A stretch of DNA of 64,000 nucleotides from Thiobacillus sp. (GTDB lineage: Bacteria; Pseudomonadota; Gammaproteobacteria; Burkholderiales; Thiobacillaceae). Position numbers and translations under genes: made by a program. Below, one piece after another: positions 1-15,829 of this stretch. The notes under the pieces are model-generated. The model was not told the DNA's origin. It searched no databases and saw only the letters and a list, made by a program, of their open reading frames with translations. The first letter of the stretch is position 1; every line of letters begins with the position of its first letter. The stretch spans positions 987,501 through 1,051,500 of the forward strand of contig JACKLQ010000002.1 in NCBI GenBank assembly GCA_024235835.1, in the 5' to 3' direction.

Positions 1-2765
<2,765 letters not shown>

Positions 2766-2907
2766 ATAACCTTGAATACACACTCAAGGGCAACCAAATC
2801 CAGGTGGGAAGAACCCCTTCCCCATCCAAACCTCTTCTTCCCTTTGCCTGAACCACCGTTCAGACCCAACTCCGTGATGCCGCATAAGCGACACCACTTC
2901 CAGTTAT
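2766..2907 (+). other. 23S-5S internal transcribed spacer
   Basis: Spacer of about 140 nt between the 23S 3' end and the 5S 5' end. No tRNA or open reading frame is visible in it. It is expected to be removed during rRNA processing. Confidence 0.8.
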
Positions 2908-3022
2908 GTCTGGCGACCATAGCGGGGCGGTCCCACCCCTTCCCTTCCCGAACAGGACCGTGAAACGCCCCAGCGCCAATGATAGTGAGCCCCGCGCTCG
3001 CGAAAGTAGGTCATCGCCAGAC
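2908..3022 (+). rRNA. 5S ribosomal RNA
   Basis: About 115 nt. The ends pair to form helix I (GTCTGGCGA with TCGCCAGAC). Internal motifs such as GGTCCCACC, CCGAAC and GCGAAAGTAGG are typical of bacterial 5S. It lies 3' of the 23S as in a standard rrn operon, and a strong intrinsic terminator follows. Confidence 0.96.
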
Positions 3023-3032
3023 TCCCCCTCAA

Positions 3033-3064
3033 AACGCCCACCTCCACGGTGGGCGTTCGCTTTT
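3033..3064 (+). terminator. rRNA operon intrinsic terminator
   Basis: A 10-bp inverted repeat AACGCCCACC/GGTGGGCGTT with a 5-nt loop, followed by CGCTTTT. It lies 10 nt after the 5S and closes the rrn operon. Confidence 0.88.
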
Positions 3065-3095
3065 ATGAATCTCCTCCTCCCATTACCGCGCTGAC

Positions 3096-3124
3096 TTGGC
3101 TGGATGGGATGGCGAACGTATAAT
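3096..3124 (+). promoter_or_regulatory. Probable sigma70 promoter of carAB
   Basis: A perfect -10 box TATAAT at 3119-3124 lies 17 nt downstream of a partial -35 box TTGGCT at 3096-3101. The predicted start near 3131 gives a leader of about 64 nt before carA. It is the first promoter-like sequence after the rRNA terminator. Confidence 0.65.
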
Positions 3125-3143
3125 TCATAAGCAAATCAACCGG

Positions 3144-3169
3144 GCGGGATAGGTGCAAACCTGTCCCGC
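3144..3169 (+). promoter_or_regulatory. carA leader hairpin with GCAA tetraloop
   Basis: An 11-bp stem (3144-3154 with 3159-3169, one G-U pair) is closed by a GCAA loop of the GNRA class. It lies in the carA leader 25 nt before the start codon. No U tract follows, so it is not a standard terminator. Its role, perhaps RNA stability or pyrimidine/arginine-responsive control, is unknown. Confidence 0.5.
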
Positions 3170-3194
3170 TTGTCACGTGTAGCCGGGGTTTATC

Positions 3195-4323
3195 TTGTCT
3201 GCTTTCGAGCCTGCAATTCTGGCCTTGGCCGATGGAACAGTGTTCCGCGGTTACGGCATCGGCGCCCAGGGCGCGGGTATTGGCGAGGTGGTGTTCAATA
3301 CCTCCATGACCGGGTATCAGGAGATCCTGACAGATCCATCCTATTGCCGTCAGATCGTCACGCTTACCTATCCTCATATCGGTAATGTGGGCGTGAACCC
3401 TGAGGACGAGGAATCTGCCCAGGTGCATGCTTCCGGCTTGATTATCCGCGACCTGCCTCTGCTGCCCAGCAATTTCCGAATGGCGGAACCCCTGACTTCT
3501 TACCTGAAACGGCACGCCGTGGTGGGTATCGCAGGTATCGATACGCGCAAGCTAACCAGGTTGCTGCGTGAAAAGGGAGCACAGAACGGTTGCATCATGG
3601 CAGGCCAGATCAATGAGGCCGAAGCCATCGCCAAGGCACAGGCCTGTCCCAGCATGGCAGGTCAGGACTTGGCCGTGGTGGTGACCTGCGGCCAGAAGGG
3701 CGAATGGACAGAAGGTGAGTGGCGGCTTGGCAACGGTTTCATCCGGCCCGCCAATGCGACCTACAAGGTCGTTGCCTATGACTACGGCGTTAAGCGCAAC
3801 ATCCTGCGCATGCTGACCGAGCGCGGTTGTCAGGTGACCTTGGTGCCGGCCCAAACTCCTGCAACGGATGTGCTGGCCATGCATCCGGATGGCGTGTTCC
3901 TATCCAACGGCCCCGGCGATCCGGAGCCCTGCGCTTACGCCATCCGGGCCATCCAGGACATCCTGGCGGCTGGTGTGCCTACCTATGGAATCTGCCTGGG
4001 TCATCAGCTGCTGGCCCTGGCTTCCGGTGCAAAGACCATCAAGATGAAGTTCGGTCACCACGGTGCCAACCACCCGGTGCAGGACTTGGATACCAAGCGG
4101 GTCATGATCACCAGCCAGAACCATGGCTTCGCTGTGGACGCACAGAGCCTGCCTGCAAACTTGCGTGCGACCCACGTTTCCCTGTTCGACGGTTCCCTGC
4201 AGGGTATTGCTCGCACCGACGTGCCGGCCTTCAGTTTCCAGGGGCATCCCGAGGCCAGCCCCGGGCCCCATGACGTCAGCTATCTGTTCGACCGCTTCAT
4301 CGGTCTGATGCGAGAGAAGAAGA

Positions 4324-4331
<8 letters not shown>
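3195..4331 (+). CDS. carA: Carbamoyl-phosphate synthase small subunit
   Basis: Glutaminase subunit (378 aa) that hydrolyses glutamine and passes ammonia to CarB for carbamoyl phosphate, the precursor of arginine and pyrimidines. The N-terminal CPSase domain begins with ADGTVFRGYGIGA. The C-terminal class I amidotransferase domain has the nucleophile Cys in YGICLGHQ and the His/Glu pair in GHPEASPGP. Length matches the family (E. coli 382). The start is TTG at 3195 with GGGG seven bases upstream. The stop overlaps the carB start by 8 nt, so the two subunits are translationally coupled. Confidence 0.97.
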
Positions 4332-7527
<3,196 letters not shown>

Positions 7528-7560
7528 CGCGCCTGCACTGAAGAATCGCCAAAGGTACCC

Positions 7561-8037
7561 ATGAATAAAGTCCCCCTCACCGTGGTGGGTGCGGAAAAGC
7601 TCCGCAATGAACTGCACCGCCTGAAGACCGTGGAACGGCCCAGCGTCATCGAGGCCATTGCCGAGGCCCGTTCCCACGGTGACCTGTCGGAAAACGCGGA
7701 ATACGATGCCGCAAAGGAAAAGCAGGGTTTCATCGAAGGCCGCATCAAGGAGCTGGAGGGCAAGCTGTCCAACGCCCAGATCATCGACCCCCGCCATCTG
7801 GACGCGGACGGCCGCATCGTCTTTGGCGCCACCGTGGAACTGGTGGATGCCGAGTCCGGCGACGAGGTGAAATACCAGATCGTGGGCGACGACGAGGCCG
7901 ACATCAAGGCGGGCAAGATTTCCGTCAGTTCCCCAATCGCCCGGGCCCTCATCGGCAAGTATGCCGGCGACGTGGCGGACGTCCATGCACCGGGTGGCCT
8001 GCGCCATTACGAAATCGTCGACGTCCACTACGTCTGA
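7561..8037 (+). CDS. greA: Transcription elongation factor GreA
   Basis: A 158-aa factor that enters the RNA polymerase secondary channel and stimulates cleavage of backtracked RNA. The N-terminal coiled coil has the acidic tip in GDLSENAEYDAAKEKQ (about residues 40-55). The C-terminal FKBP-like domain includes SPIARALIGK. Length is the same as E. coli GreA. It follows carB closely, an arrangement widespread in Proteobacteria, and the next gene starts 8 nt after its stop. Confidence 0.97.
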   Translation: MNKVPLTVVGAEKLRNELHRLKTVERPSVIEAIAEARSHGDLSENAEYDAAKEKQGFIEGRIKELEGKLSNAQIIDPRHLDADGRIVFGATVELVDAESGDEVKYQIVGDDEADIKAGKISVSSPIARALIGKYAGDVADVHAPGGLRHYEIVDVHYV

Positions 8038-8045
8038 GCTGCCAA

Positions 8046-8501
8046 TTGAAACGCTTGCCCGATCTGCTGGCCGCCTGGTCCGTCGCCCTGTGGGTGGGAG
8101 GCCTCTGGGCCATCGGCTATCTGGCCGCTCCCGCCCTCTTTTACAACCTGGAAGATCGCATGATGGCGGGCTACCTTGCCGGCAAGATGTTCGGCTGGAT
8201 GGCCTGGGTAGGCATGGTGTGCGGTGGATGGCTGCTGGTGTTCCGCCTGGGCCGTTATGCCGGCGCGGTGCTGAGGCAGCCCTTCTTCTGGATCGTGGTG
8301 GCCATGTTCCTGTTGACCATCGCCCAGCACTTCGGCATCCGGCCCCTGCTGCAGGAACTCAAGGACATGGCCATGCCCAAGGACGTGATGGAAAGCCTGT
8401 TCCGGGACCGTTTCCAGACCTGGCATGGCATTTCCAGTGGGGTCTACCTAATCCAGAGCCTGCTGGGACTGGCCCTCGTGGCGAAACAAGGGGCTAAATA
8501 A
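8046..8501 (+). CDS. DUF4149 family inner-membrane protein
   Basis: A 151-aa integral membrane protein of unknown function. Four hydrophobic segments are visible (about residues 8-30, 42-65, 75-98 and 130-148). The first holds the family pattern VALWVGGLWAIGYLAAPALF. The start is TTG at 8046, 8 nt after greA; no strong Shine-Dalgarno is visible, so translation may depend on coupling. The position between greA and yhbY is common in Betaproteobacteria. No catalytic motif was recognised. Confidence 0.8.
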   Translation: MKRLPDLLAAWSVALWVGGLWAIGYLAAPALFYNLEDRMMAGYLAGKMFGWMAWVGMVCGGWLLVFRLGRYAGAVLRQPFFWIVVAMFLLTIAQHFGIRPLLQELKDMAMPKDVMESLFRDRFQTWHGISSGVYLIQSLLGLALVAKQGAK

Positions 8502-8504
8502 GGC

Positions 8505-8798
8505 TCAGGGCAGTTTCAGTTTGGGCTTGTCGGCCGGGCGGTAAAGCAGCAGGAGCTTTCCGATATGCTGCACCGGCGCAGCGCCCAGGGCCTCGCACAA
8601 TTCCATGAACCATGCCTCCCGCGCTTCCCGGTCATCACCCAGCACCCTGATCTTGATGAGTTCATGGGCTGTCAAGGCCCGGTTCGCCTCCAACTTCACG
8701 GCCTCGGTCAGACCGGCGTTGCCGATCATGACCACGGGTTTGAGGTTGTGGGCCTGGGCCTTGAGGAATTTGCGTTGTTCGGTGCTGAGTTGCTGCAT
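8505..8798 (-). CDS. yhbY: YhbY-type CRM-domain RNA-binding protein
   Basis: A small (97 aa) single-domain CRM protein; YhbY associates with pre-50S ribosomal particles. The hallmark GxxG loop is in MIGNAGLTEAV. Homologues usually begin MxxLSxxQRKxLKAxAH, matching the internal ATG at 8798, which has GGAG six bases upstream, so I chose it over the longer reading to 8831. It is transcribed away from rlmE, which starts 85 nt beyond. Both act in 50S maturation and may share a regulatory interval. Confidence 0.9.
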   Translation of the reverse strand: MQQLSTEQRKFLKAQAHNLKPVVMIGNAGLTEAVKLEANRALTAHELIKIRVLGDDREAREAWFMELCEALGAAPVQHIGKLLLLYRPADKPKLKLP

Positions 8799-8883
8799 GA
8801 ATATCTCCAGGATGGGCGGCGATATTATCACCGAGCACGCCAGGCACCCTTAGTTCGGCCCCACGGCGGTAGACTTCAACACT

Positions 8884-9510
8884 ATGAAAAGACAAGCCAA
8901 AACCCGTGAATGGCACCATCGCCATGTCCACGATTTCTACGTGAGGCAGGCCACGGAACAAGGGTGGCGTTCCCGGGCCGCCTTCAAACTCCTGGAGATC
9001 GACGACAAGGACCGCCTGTTGAAGCCCGGCCAGATCGTGGTGGACCTGGGTTGCGCCCCCGGTGGCTGGTGCCAGGTGGCGGCCAGTCGCATGAAGGGCC
9101 AGGGCCGCATCATCGGCATCGACCTGCTGGACATGACGGGCATCAACGGCGTGACCTTCATCCAGGGGGACTTCACTGAGTACGGGGCCTTGGCCGAGCT
9201 TGAATCGGCCTTGAGCGGGAAAAAGGTCAATCTTGTACTTTCGGATATGGCCCCAAACATAACCGGCGTAGTGGTCTCTGACCAGGCCCGGGTGTACGCC
9301 TTGGCGGACCTGGCTCTGGATTTCGCGGTACATCATCTTGAACCCGAGGGAGCTTTTCTCATCAAAGTTTTTCAGGGTGCAGGCTTCGAGGCGTTCGTGA
9401 AGTCCATGCGGGGGGTGTTCAAGAGCGTTGCCACCCGCAATCCGGATGCCTCGCGGGATCGCAGTCGGGAGTGTTACCTATTGGGACGCGGGCTCAAGCA
9501 ATCGGGCTGA
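8884..9510 (+). CDS. rlmE: 23S rRNA (uridine-2'-O)-methyltransferase RlmE
   Basis: SAM-dependent 2'-O-methyltransferase (208 aa) that modifies U2552 of 23S rRNA in the A loop during late 50S assembly. The SAM motif VVDLGCAPGGWCQVA is at about residues 57-71. The K-D-K-E catalytic tetrad fits AAFKLLE, VLSDMAPN, LIKVFQG and SRECYLLGRG. Length equals E. coli RrmJ/FtsJ (209). It lies 78 nt upstream of ftsH, the ancient ftsJ-ftsH pairing. Confidence 0.96.
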   Translation: MKRQAKTREWHHRHVHDFYVRQATEQGWRSRAAFKLLEIDDKDRLLKPGQIVVDLGCAPGGWCQVAASRMKGQGRIIGIDLLDMTGINGVTFIQGDFTEYGALAELESALSGKKVNLVLSDMAPNITGVVVSDQARVYALADLALDFAVHHLEPEGAFLIKVFQGAGFEAFVKSMRGVFKSVATRNPDASRDRSRECYLLGRGLKQSG

Positions 9511-9587
9511 AGCGCCGTTAGAATGCGGTATGCGAAGCAAAGTGCGCGCGCAGTACAGTACGCGGATTCGCCGCGAAGGAGTGAAAG

Positions 9588-11483
<1,896 letters not shown>

Positions 11484-11529
11484 GGCAGGGATTGGGTGGG
11501 GGTGAGTGATGGGGTGAAGCCCCGCTCAT

Positions 11530-11568
11530 CCCCCTTCCCCCTTCCCCCCTCCCCCTTCCCCCCTCCCC
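11530..11568 (+). other. Polypyrimidine tract upstream of folP
   Basis: About 39 nt of almost pure C/T runs (C4-C6 blocks separated by TT or T) end one base before the folP start codon. The template strand therefore has at least six runs of four or more G, enough for a G-quadruplex. The tract leaves no Shine-Dalgarno for folP. Confidence 0.7.
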
Positions 11569-11569
11569 G

Positions 11570-12391
11570 ATGTTCCGCTGCGGCCGTTTCTCCTTTGCTC
11601 TGGATCGGCCCTTGGTCATGGGCATCGTCAACGTCACGCCGGACTCCTTCTCCGACGGTGGCGCCTTTCTTGACCCTCTGCAAGCCATCGAGCAAGGCCT
11701 CCGCCTGAAGGAGGCGGGGGCAGACCTGCTGGACATCGGCGGCGAATCCACCCGGCCCGGGGCCCGGCCCGTATCCGTGGAGGAGGAACTGGATCGCGTC
11801 CAGCCCGTATTGGAAGGATTGCGGAACTGTGGCGCGGCCCTGTCCGTGGACACCATGAAGCCCCGGGTCATGGCCGCCGCCCTGGCAGCCGGGGCGGACA
11901 TGATCAACGATGTGAAGGCGCTGGAAAGCCAGGGTGCCCTGGAGGTGATGGCGGCCAGTGGGTGCGGCGTCTGCCTGATGCACATGCGGGGCGCACCCCG
12001 CACCATGCAGGAAGATCCCCAGTACGAGGATGTGGTGGCGGAAGTCGCGGCCTACCTGGATCGGCGTCGGACTGCCTGCATCCAGGCGGGCATTTCCCCT
12101 GACCGCATCGTCATCGACCCGGGCTTCGGCTTCGGCAAGACCCTGGAGCACAACATCGCGTTGTTCAAGAAAATCCGCATCCTGGCCGATATGGCTCCCG
12201 TATTGGTGGGGGTGTCCCGTAAGTCCATGATCGGACTGATCACAGGCCAGCCCGTGCAGGATCGCATGTCGGGCAGTGTTGCCGCTGCATTGCTGGCCGC
12301 GTCGCAAGGGGCCGCCATGCTGCGTGTGCACGACGTGGCGCAGACCGTGGACGCCATCAAGATTTGGCAAGCTTTGGGAGCACAGCAATGA
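11570..12391 (+). CDS. folP: Dihydropteroate synthase
   Basis: Joins p-aminobenzoate to hydroxymethyl-dihydropterin diphosphate in folate synthesis; the enzyme is the sulfonamide target. The 273-aa TIM-barrel shows MGIVNVTPDSFSDGG near residue 16, GGESTRPGA near 57 and DPGFGFGKT near 180. The ATG at 11570 follows a polypyrimidine tract and has no Shine-Dalgarno, so expression may depend on reading through from ftsH. The stop overlaps the glmM start (ATGA). Confidence 0.96.
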   Translation: MFRCGRFSFALDRPLVMGIVNVTPDSFSDGGAFLDPLQAIEQGLRLKEAGADLLDIGGESTRPGARPVSVEEELDRVQPVLEGLRNCGAALSVDTMKPRVMAAALAAGADMINDVKALESQGALEVMAASGCGVCLMHMRGAPRTMQEDPQYEDVVAEVAAYLDRRRTACIQAGISPDRIVIDPGFGFGKTLEHNIALFKKIRILADMAPVLVGVSRKSMIGLITGQPVQDRMSGSVAAALLAASQGAAMLRVHDVAQTVDAIKIWQALGAQQ

Positions 12392-13749
12392 GCAGAAGGT
12401 TTTTCGGTACGGATGGCGTGCGGGGCCGGGTGGGGGAGGACCCCATCACTCCGGGCATGGTGATGCGCCTGGGCTATGCCGCGGGCCGCGTCCTGGCCTC
12501 CGGTCGCCATGACTCCCTGTTCGGAGAGCGGCCTACCGTCCTCATCGGCAAGGACACCCGGGTCTCGGGCTACATGCTGGAATCGGCCCTGGAGGCCGGG
12601 TTGACCGCCGCAGGGGTGGACGTGCGCCTCACCGGTCCCATGCCCACGCCGGGGGTTGCCTACCTGACCCGGGCCCTGCGCCTTCAGGCCGGGGTGGTGA
12701 TCTCCGCCTCCCACAACCCCTACGAGGACAACGGCATCAAGTTCTTCTCCGCCCAGGGCACCAAGCTGCCGGACGAGGTTGAACTGGCCATCGAGGAGGC
12801 CATGGAGTCCCCCATCAAGGCCGAGTCCTCCAAGGGACTGGGCAGGGTGAAGCGGGTGGACGACGCCGCTGGCCGATATATCGAGTTCTGCAAGAGCACC
12901 TTCCCCAACGACCTGGACCTGCGCGGCATGCGCATCGTGGTGGATTGCGCCAATGGGGCGGCCTATGACATCGCCCCCCACGTGTTCCACGAGCTGGGTG
13001 CTGACGTCATCGCCATCGCCAACGAGCCAGACGGCCTCAACATCAACAAGCATTGCGGCGCCACCCATACCGAGACCCTCAGCCGGGCCGTGCGCCAGCA
13101 CCGGGCCGACGTGGGCGTCGCCCTGGACGGGGATGGGGATCGCCTGATGATGGCGGACATCTCCGGCGAGATCATGGACGGCGACAAGCTCATGTACGCT
13201 ATCGCCCGCCACCGCATGGAGAACGGCGAGTTGAAAGGCGGGGTGGTGGGCACCTTGATGACCAACCTGGGTACCGAGCTGGCCCTGAGAAAGCTCGGTT
13301 GCGATTTCCGGCGCGCCAAGGTGGGGGACCGCTACGTGTTGGAGGTTCTGCAGGAACAGGGCTGGCAGGTGGGCGGCGAAAGCTCCGGCCACATCCTCTG
13401 CCTGGACAAGCACACCACCGGTGATGGCATTGTCTCCGCCCTCCAGGTGCTGGCAGCCCTGCGTCGATCCGGCCAGTCCCTGGCGGACTACACCCGGGAT
13501 TGCCCCGTATATCCCCAGTTGCTCATCAACGTGCGGGTGGCCAAGGGCTTCAAGCTGGACGGGCAGGAGCCCGTGGTCCATGCTGTCCAGGCGGTTGAAC
13601 AGGAACTGGGGGACACAGGCCGGGTGGTGCTGCGCCCCTCAGGCACCGAGCCCCTCATCCGGGTCATGGTGGAGGGGCGGGACGAGCCCCAGGTGCACCG
13701 CTGCGCCGAGCGAATCGCCGACGCGGTGAAGGTGGCCGCCGGGGTGTGA
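12388..13749 (+). CDS. glmM: Phosphoglucosamine mutase
   Basis: Interconverts glucosamine-6-P and glucosamine-1-P on the route to UDP-GlcNAc, hence peptidoglycan and LPS. The protein is 453 aa. It starts RRFFGTDGVRG and has the phosphoserine loop ISASHNPYEDNGIK (Ser108), the metal loop DGDGDR and the C-terminal RPSGTEPLIRVMVE. I used the ATG at 12388, overlapping the folP stop by 4 nt, because homologues begin there; an in-frame ATG lies 24 nt upstream. The stop is 3 nt from the convergent olsB-like stop. Confidence 0.97.
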   Translation: MSRRFFGTDGVRGRVGEDPITPGMVMRLGYAAGRVLASGRHDSLFGERPTVLIGKDTRVSGYMLESALEAGLTAAGVDVRLTGPMPTPGVAYLTRALRLQAGVVISASHNPYEDNGIKFFSAQGTKLPDEVELAIEEAMESPIKAESSKGLGRVKRVDDAAGRYIEFCKSTFPNDLDLRGMRIVVDCANGAAYDIAPHVFHELGADVIAIANEPDGLNINKHCGATHTETLSRAVRQHRADVGVALDGDGDRLMMADISGEIMDGDKLMYAIARHRMENGELKGGVVGTLMTNLGTELALRKLGCDFRRAKVGDRYVLEVLQEQGWQVGGESSGHILCLDKHTTGDGIVSALQVLAALRRSGQSLADYTRDCPVYPQLLINVRVAKGFKLDGQEPVVHAVQAVEQELGDTGRVVLRPSGTEPLIRVMVEGRDEPQVHRCAERIADAVKVAAGV

Positions 13750-13752
13750 CCC

Positions 13753-14502
13753 TTATTTCAGGAAGTGCCGGGCATACACCGGGTTTAGCCGGCTCATGGG
13801 CAACAGGATGAACAGGTCGGCGGTGTTGAAATCGGGGTCCCAGGCCGGCGCACCGCCAACATAGGCACCCAGGCGCAGATAACCCTTCACCAGGGGAGGA
13901 ACCGAGGGTGAAGGTGTGGCCGTGAGTTCTTCCAGGGGCAGAGGGCAGCGGGGAAAGACTCGCCATTCCACCGGAGCCTGGTGTTTTTCCCGCACTGCGT
14001 GCCAGATGCCCGCCGCGTTATGCCCGCCGTCCTGCATGCCGATGCTGGCGCAACCGATCATGTAGTCATAGCCGCTCTTCATCATGTAATCCGCCAGGCC
14101 AGCCCACAGGTGGGTGATGACACCACCGCTGCGGTAGTCCGCGTGCACACAGGAACGCCCCACCTCCACCATGCGGCTTTTCAGGTTCTGCAGGCGGGTC
14201 AGGTCGAACTCATTTTCAGAGTAGTAGCTGCCCACACGCTTGGCGGCGGCATGGGTCAGGATACGGTAGGTTCCCACCACTTCCCCGTTATCCGCATCCC
14301 TGACCAGCAGGTGTTCGCAGTAGGGGTCGTACAAGTCCAAGTCAATCCCATCCTCGGGGCTGTTCAGGCGTGCCCCCATCTCTTCGGCGAACACCTTCCA
14401 GCGCAGGCGCTGTGCCTCACGCAACTCATCCTCGTGACGGGCCATGGATACATGGAAGGATTTTTTCAGCCGTTCCTTGGCGGCAACGTGTTCCTGCAAC
14501 AT
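13753..14502 (-). CDS. OlsB-like GNAT acyltransferase (ornithine-lipid synthesis)
   Basis: A 249-aa protein of the acyl-ACP-dependent N-acyltransferase (OlsB/hemolysin-like) family, which transfers a 3-hydroxyacyl chain to ornithine to make lyso-ornithine lipid. Visible features are an N-terminal LRWKVFAEEMGARL block, an acceptor segment DPYCEHLLVRD, and the core MVEVGRSCVHADYRSGGVI. The start is ATG at 14502 with AAGGAG nine bases upstream; the longer GTG reading would put that ribosome site inside the gene. A tripartite Pho box lies 59-87 nt upstream in matching orientation. No OlsA partner is visible here. The substrate could differ, so the functional call is by family. Confidence 0.78.
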   Translation of the reverse strand: MLQEHVAAKERLKKSFHVSMARHEDELREAQRLRWKVFAEEMGARLNSPEDGIDLDLYDPYCEHLLVRDADNGEVVGTYRILTHAAAKRVGSYYSENEFDLTRLQNLKSRMVEVGRSCVHADYRSGGVITHLWAGLADYMMKSGYDYMIGCASIGMQDGGHNAAGIWHAVREKHQAPVEWRVFPRCPLPLEELTATPSPSVPPLVKGYLRLGAYVGGAPAWDPDFNTADLFILLPMSRLNPVYARHFLK

Positions 14503-14560
14503 GTACGGGTTCTCCTTTAGCACGTTGGGAGCAAAGGTAGAAACCTGGCGTTACTAGGCT

Positions 14561-14589
14561 GTGACGGCTTGGTGAAGAAATGGTGACAG
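14561..14589 (-). promoter_or_regulatory. Tripartite Pho box for the OlsB-like gene
   Basis: On the reverse strand, three 7-nt units CTGTCAC, TCTTCAC and CCGTCAC are separated by 4-nt spacers (CATT, CAAG), an 11-nt period. The PhoB consensus is two CTGTCAT/C units with this spacing; the first unit matches 7/7 and the third 6/7. The orientation points to the OlsB-like gene. I see no convincing -10 box downstream, so the transcription start is undefined. Confidence 0.7.
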
Positions 14590-14620
14590 ATTGTGGTGGG
14601 GCAAATGCCATGATCCAGGG

Positions 14621-14654
14621 CATTCACGAACTTGTAATATTTCACCGATAGGAT
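14621..14654 (+). promoter_or_regulatory. Pho box and -10 of the pst operon
   Basis: Units CATTCAC (14621-14627) and TTGTAAT (14632-14638) each match 5 of 7 PhoB consensus positions, with a 4-nt spacer. A -10 box TAGGAT at 14649-14654 lies 10 nt after the second unit, the usual PhoB-activated geometry with no -35 box. The predicted start near 14661 gives a leader of about 33 nt before pstS. Confidence 0.6.
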
Positions 14655-14693
14655 TCTGGGTGTTGTTCACCAGTCACCCAAATGGAGCCTTAC

Positions 14694-15710
14694 ATGACTG
14701 CAAACCGTACCCTCCTCAAGCTGTCTGGACTGGCCGCCGCCATGTCCCTGAGCCTCTCCGCTCTGGCCGCCGACATCACCGGCGCTGGCGCCACCTTTCC
14801 CTACGCTGTCTACACCAAATGGGCCGAAGCCTACAAAGGTGCCACCGGCAACCAGGTGAACTACCAGGGTATCGGTTCTTCCGGCGGCATCAAGCAGATC
14901 AAGGCCAAGACCGTGGACTTCGGTGGTACCGATGCGCCCCTGAAGGAAGCCGAACTGGACAAGGTCGGGCTGATCCAGATTCCCACCGTGATGGGGGGTG
15001 TGACCATTGTTGTGAACCTGCCTGGCATCCAGTCCGGCGGCATCAAGCTGGACGGTGCCACCGCGGCGGATCTTTTCCGCGGCGCCATCAAGAAGTGGAA
15101 CGATCCCGCCATTGCCAAACTCAACCCCGGCGTGAAATTGCCTGATACCCCCGTCACCGTGTCCCACCGTTCCGACGGCTCCGGCACAACCTATGCCTTC
15201 AGCCATTACCTGGCCAAGCAATCCATGGCCTTCAAGCGCGACGTAGGCGCCGGCACCACCGTGAACTGGCCCGCCAACGGCGTGGGCGGCAAGGGTAACC
15301 CCGGCGTGGCCGCCAACGTGCAGAAGATCGCCGGCGCCATCGGCTACGTGGACATCGCCGACGCCATGAAGAACAAGATGACCTTCGTGGCCCTGAAGAA
15401 CAAGGCTGGCAACTACATCGTGCCGAGCCAGGACTCCGTGGCCGATGCCGCCGCTGGCGCCAACTTCAAGGTGAAGGGCATGGCCCCGGACCTGCTGGAT
15501 CAGACCCACAAGAATGCCTGGCCCATCACTTCCGCCACCTATGCCCTGGCCTACGAAAAGGGTGCTGACGCTACTCGTCAAAAGGGTGTGGTGGAGTTCT
15601 TCACCTGGTCCCTGAACAACGGCCAGAAAATGGCCGAGGAACTGGGCTTTGTCGCTCTGCCGGCCAACGTCGTCAAGATGGTCGAAGCCGAGATGAAGAA
15701 CATCAAGTAA
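14694..15710 (+). CDS. pstS: Phosphate ABC transporter, periplasmic binding protein PstS
   Basis: High-affinity phosphate receptor (338 aa) feeding PstCAB. The signal peptide covers about residues 1-25 and ends SALA before ADITGAGATFPYAVY, the classic mature PstS start. Phosphate-binding loops GIGSSGGIKQI, SHRSDGSGTTYAF and GGKGNPGVAANV are present. I chose ATG 14694 because GGAG lies 6-7 nt upstream; an ATG at 14682 is in frame. A Pho box precedes it, and an attenuator-like hairpin follows before pstC. Confidence 0.96.
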   Translation: MTANRTLLKLSGLAAAMSLSLSALAADITGAGATFPYAVYTKWAEAYKGATGNQVNYQGIGSSGGIKQIKAKTVDFGGTDAPLKEAELDKVGLIQIPTVMGGVTIVVNLPGIQSGGIKLDGATAADLFRGAIKKWNDPAIAKLNPGVKLPDTPVTVSHRSDGSGTTYAFSHYLAKQSMAFKRDVGAGTTVNWPANGVGGKGNPGVAANVQKIAGAIGYVDIADAMKNKMTFVALKNKAGNYIVPSQDSVADAAAGANFKVKGMAPDLLDQTHKNAWPITSATYALAYEKGADATRQKGVVEFFTWSLNNGQKMAEELGFVALPANVVKMVEAEMKNIK

Positions 15711-15726
15711 TTGCCTTGATGCACCG

Positions 15727-15764
15727 GTTTGGGCGCGGATAACATGCCGCGCCCAAACTTTCTT
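15727..15764 (+). terminator. Attenuator-like terminator between pstS and pstC
   Basis: A perfect 12-bp stem GTTTGGGCGCGG/CCGCGCCCAAAC with an 8-nt loop is followed by TTTCTT. Partial termination here would give excess PstS over the membrane subunits, as is common for binding-protein genes. Confidence 0.75.
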
Positions 15765-15829
15765 CGCAAGCCCCCTCACGGCTCGAAGGAATTTGCGAAG
15801 AATGCGTAAATGAATCAGGACAGATCCGA

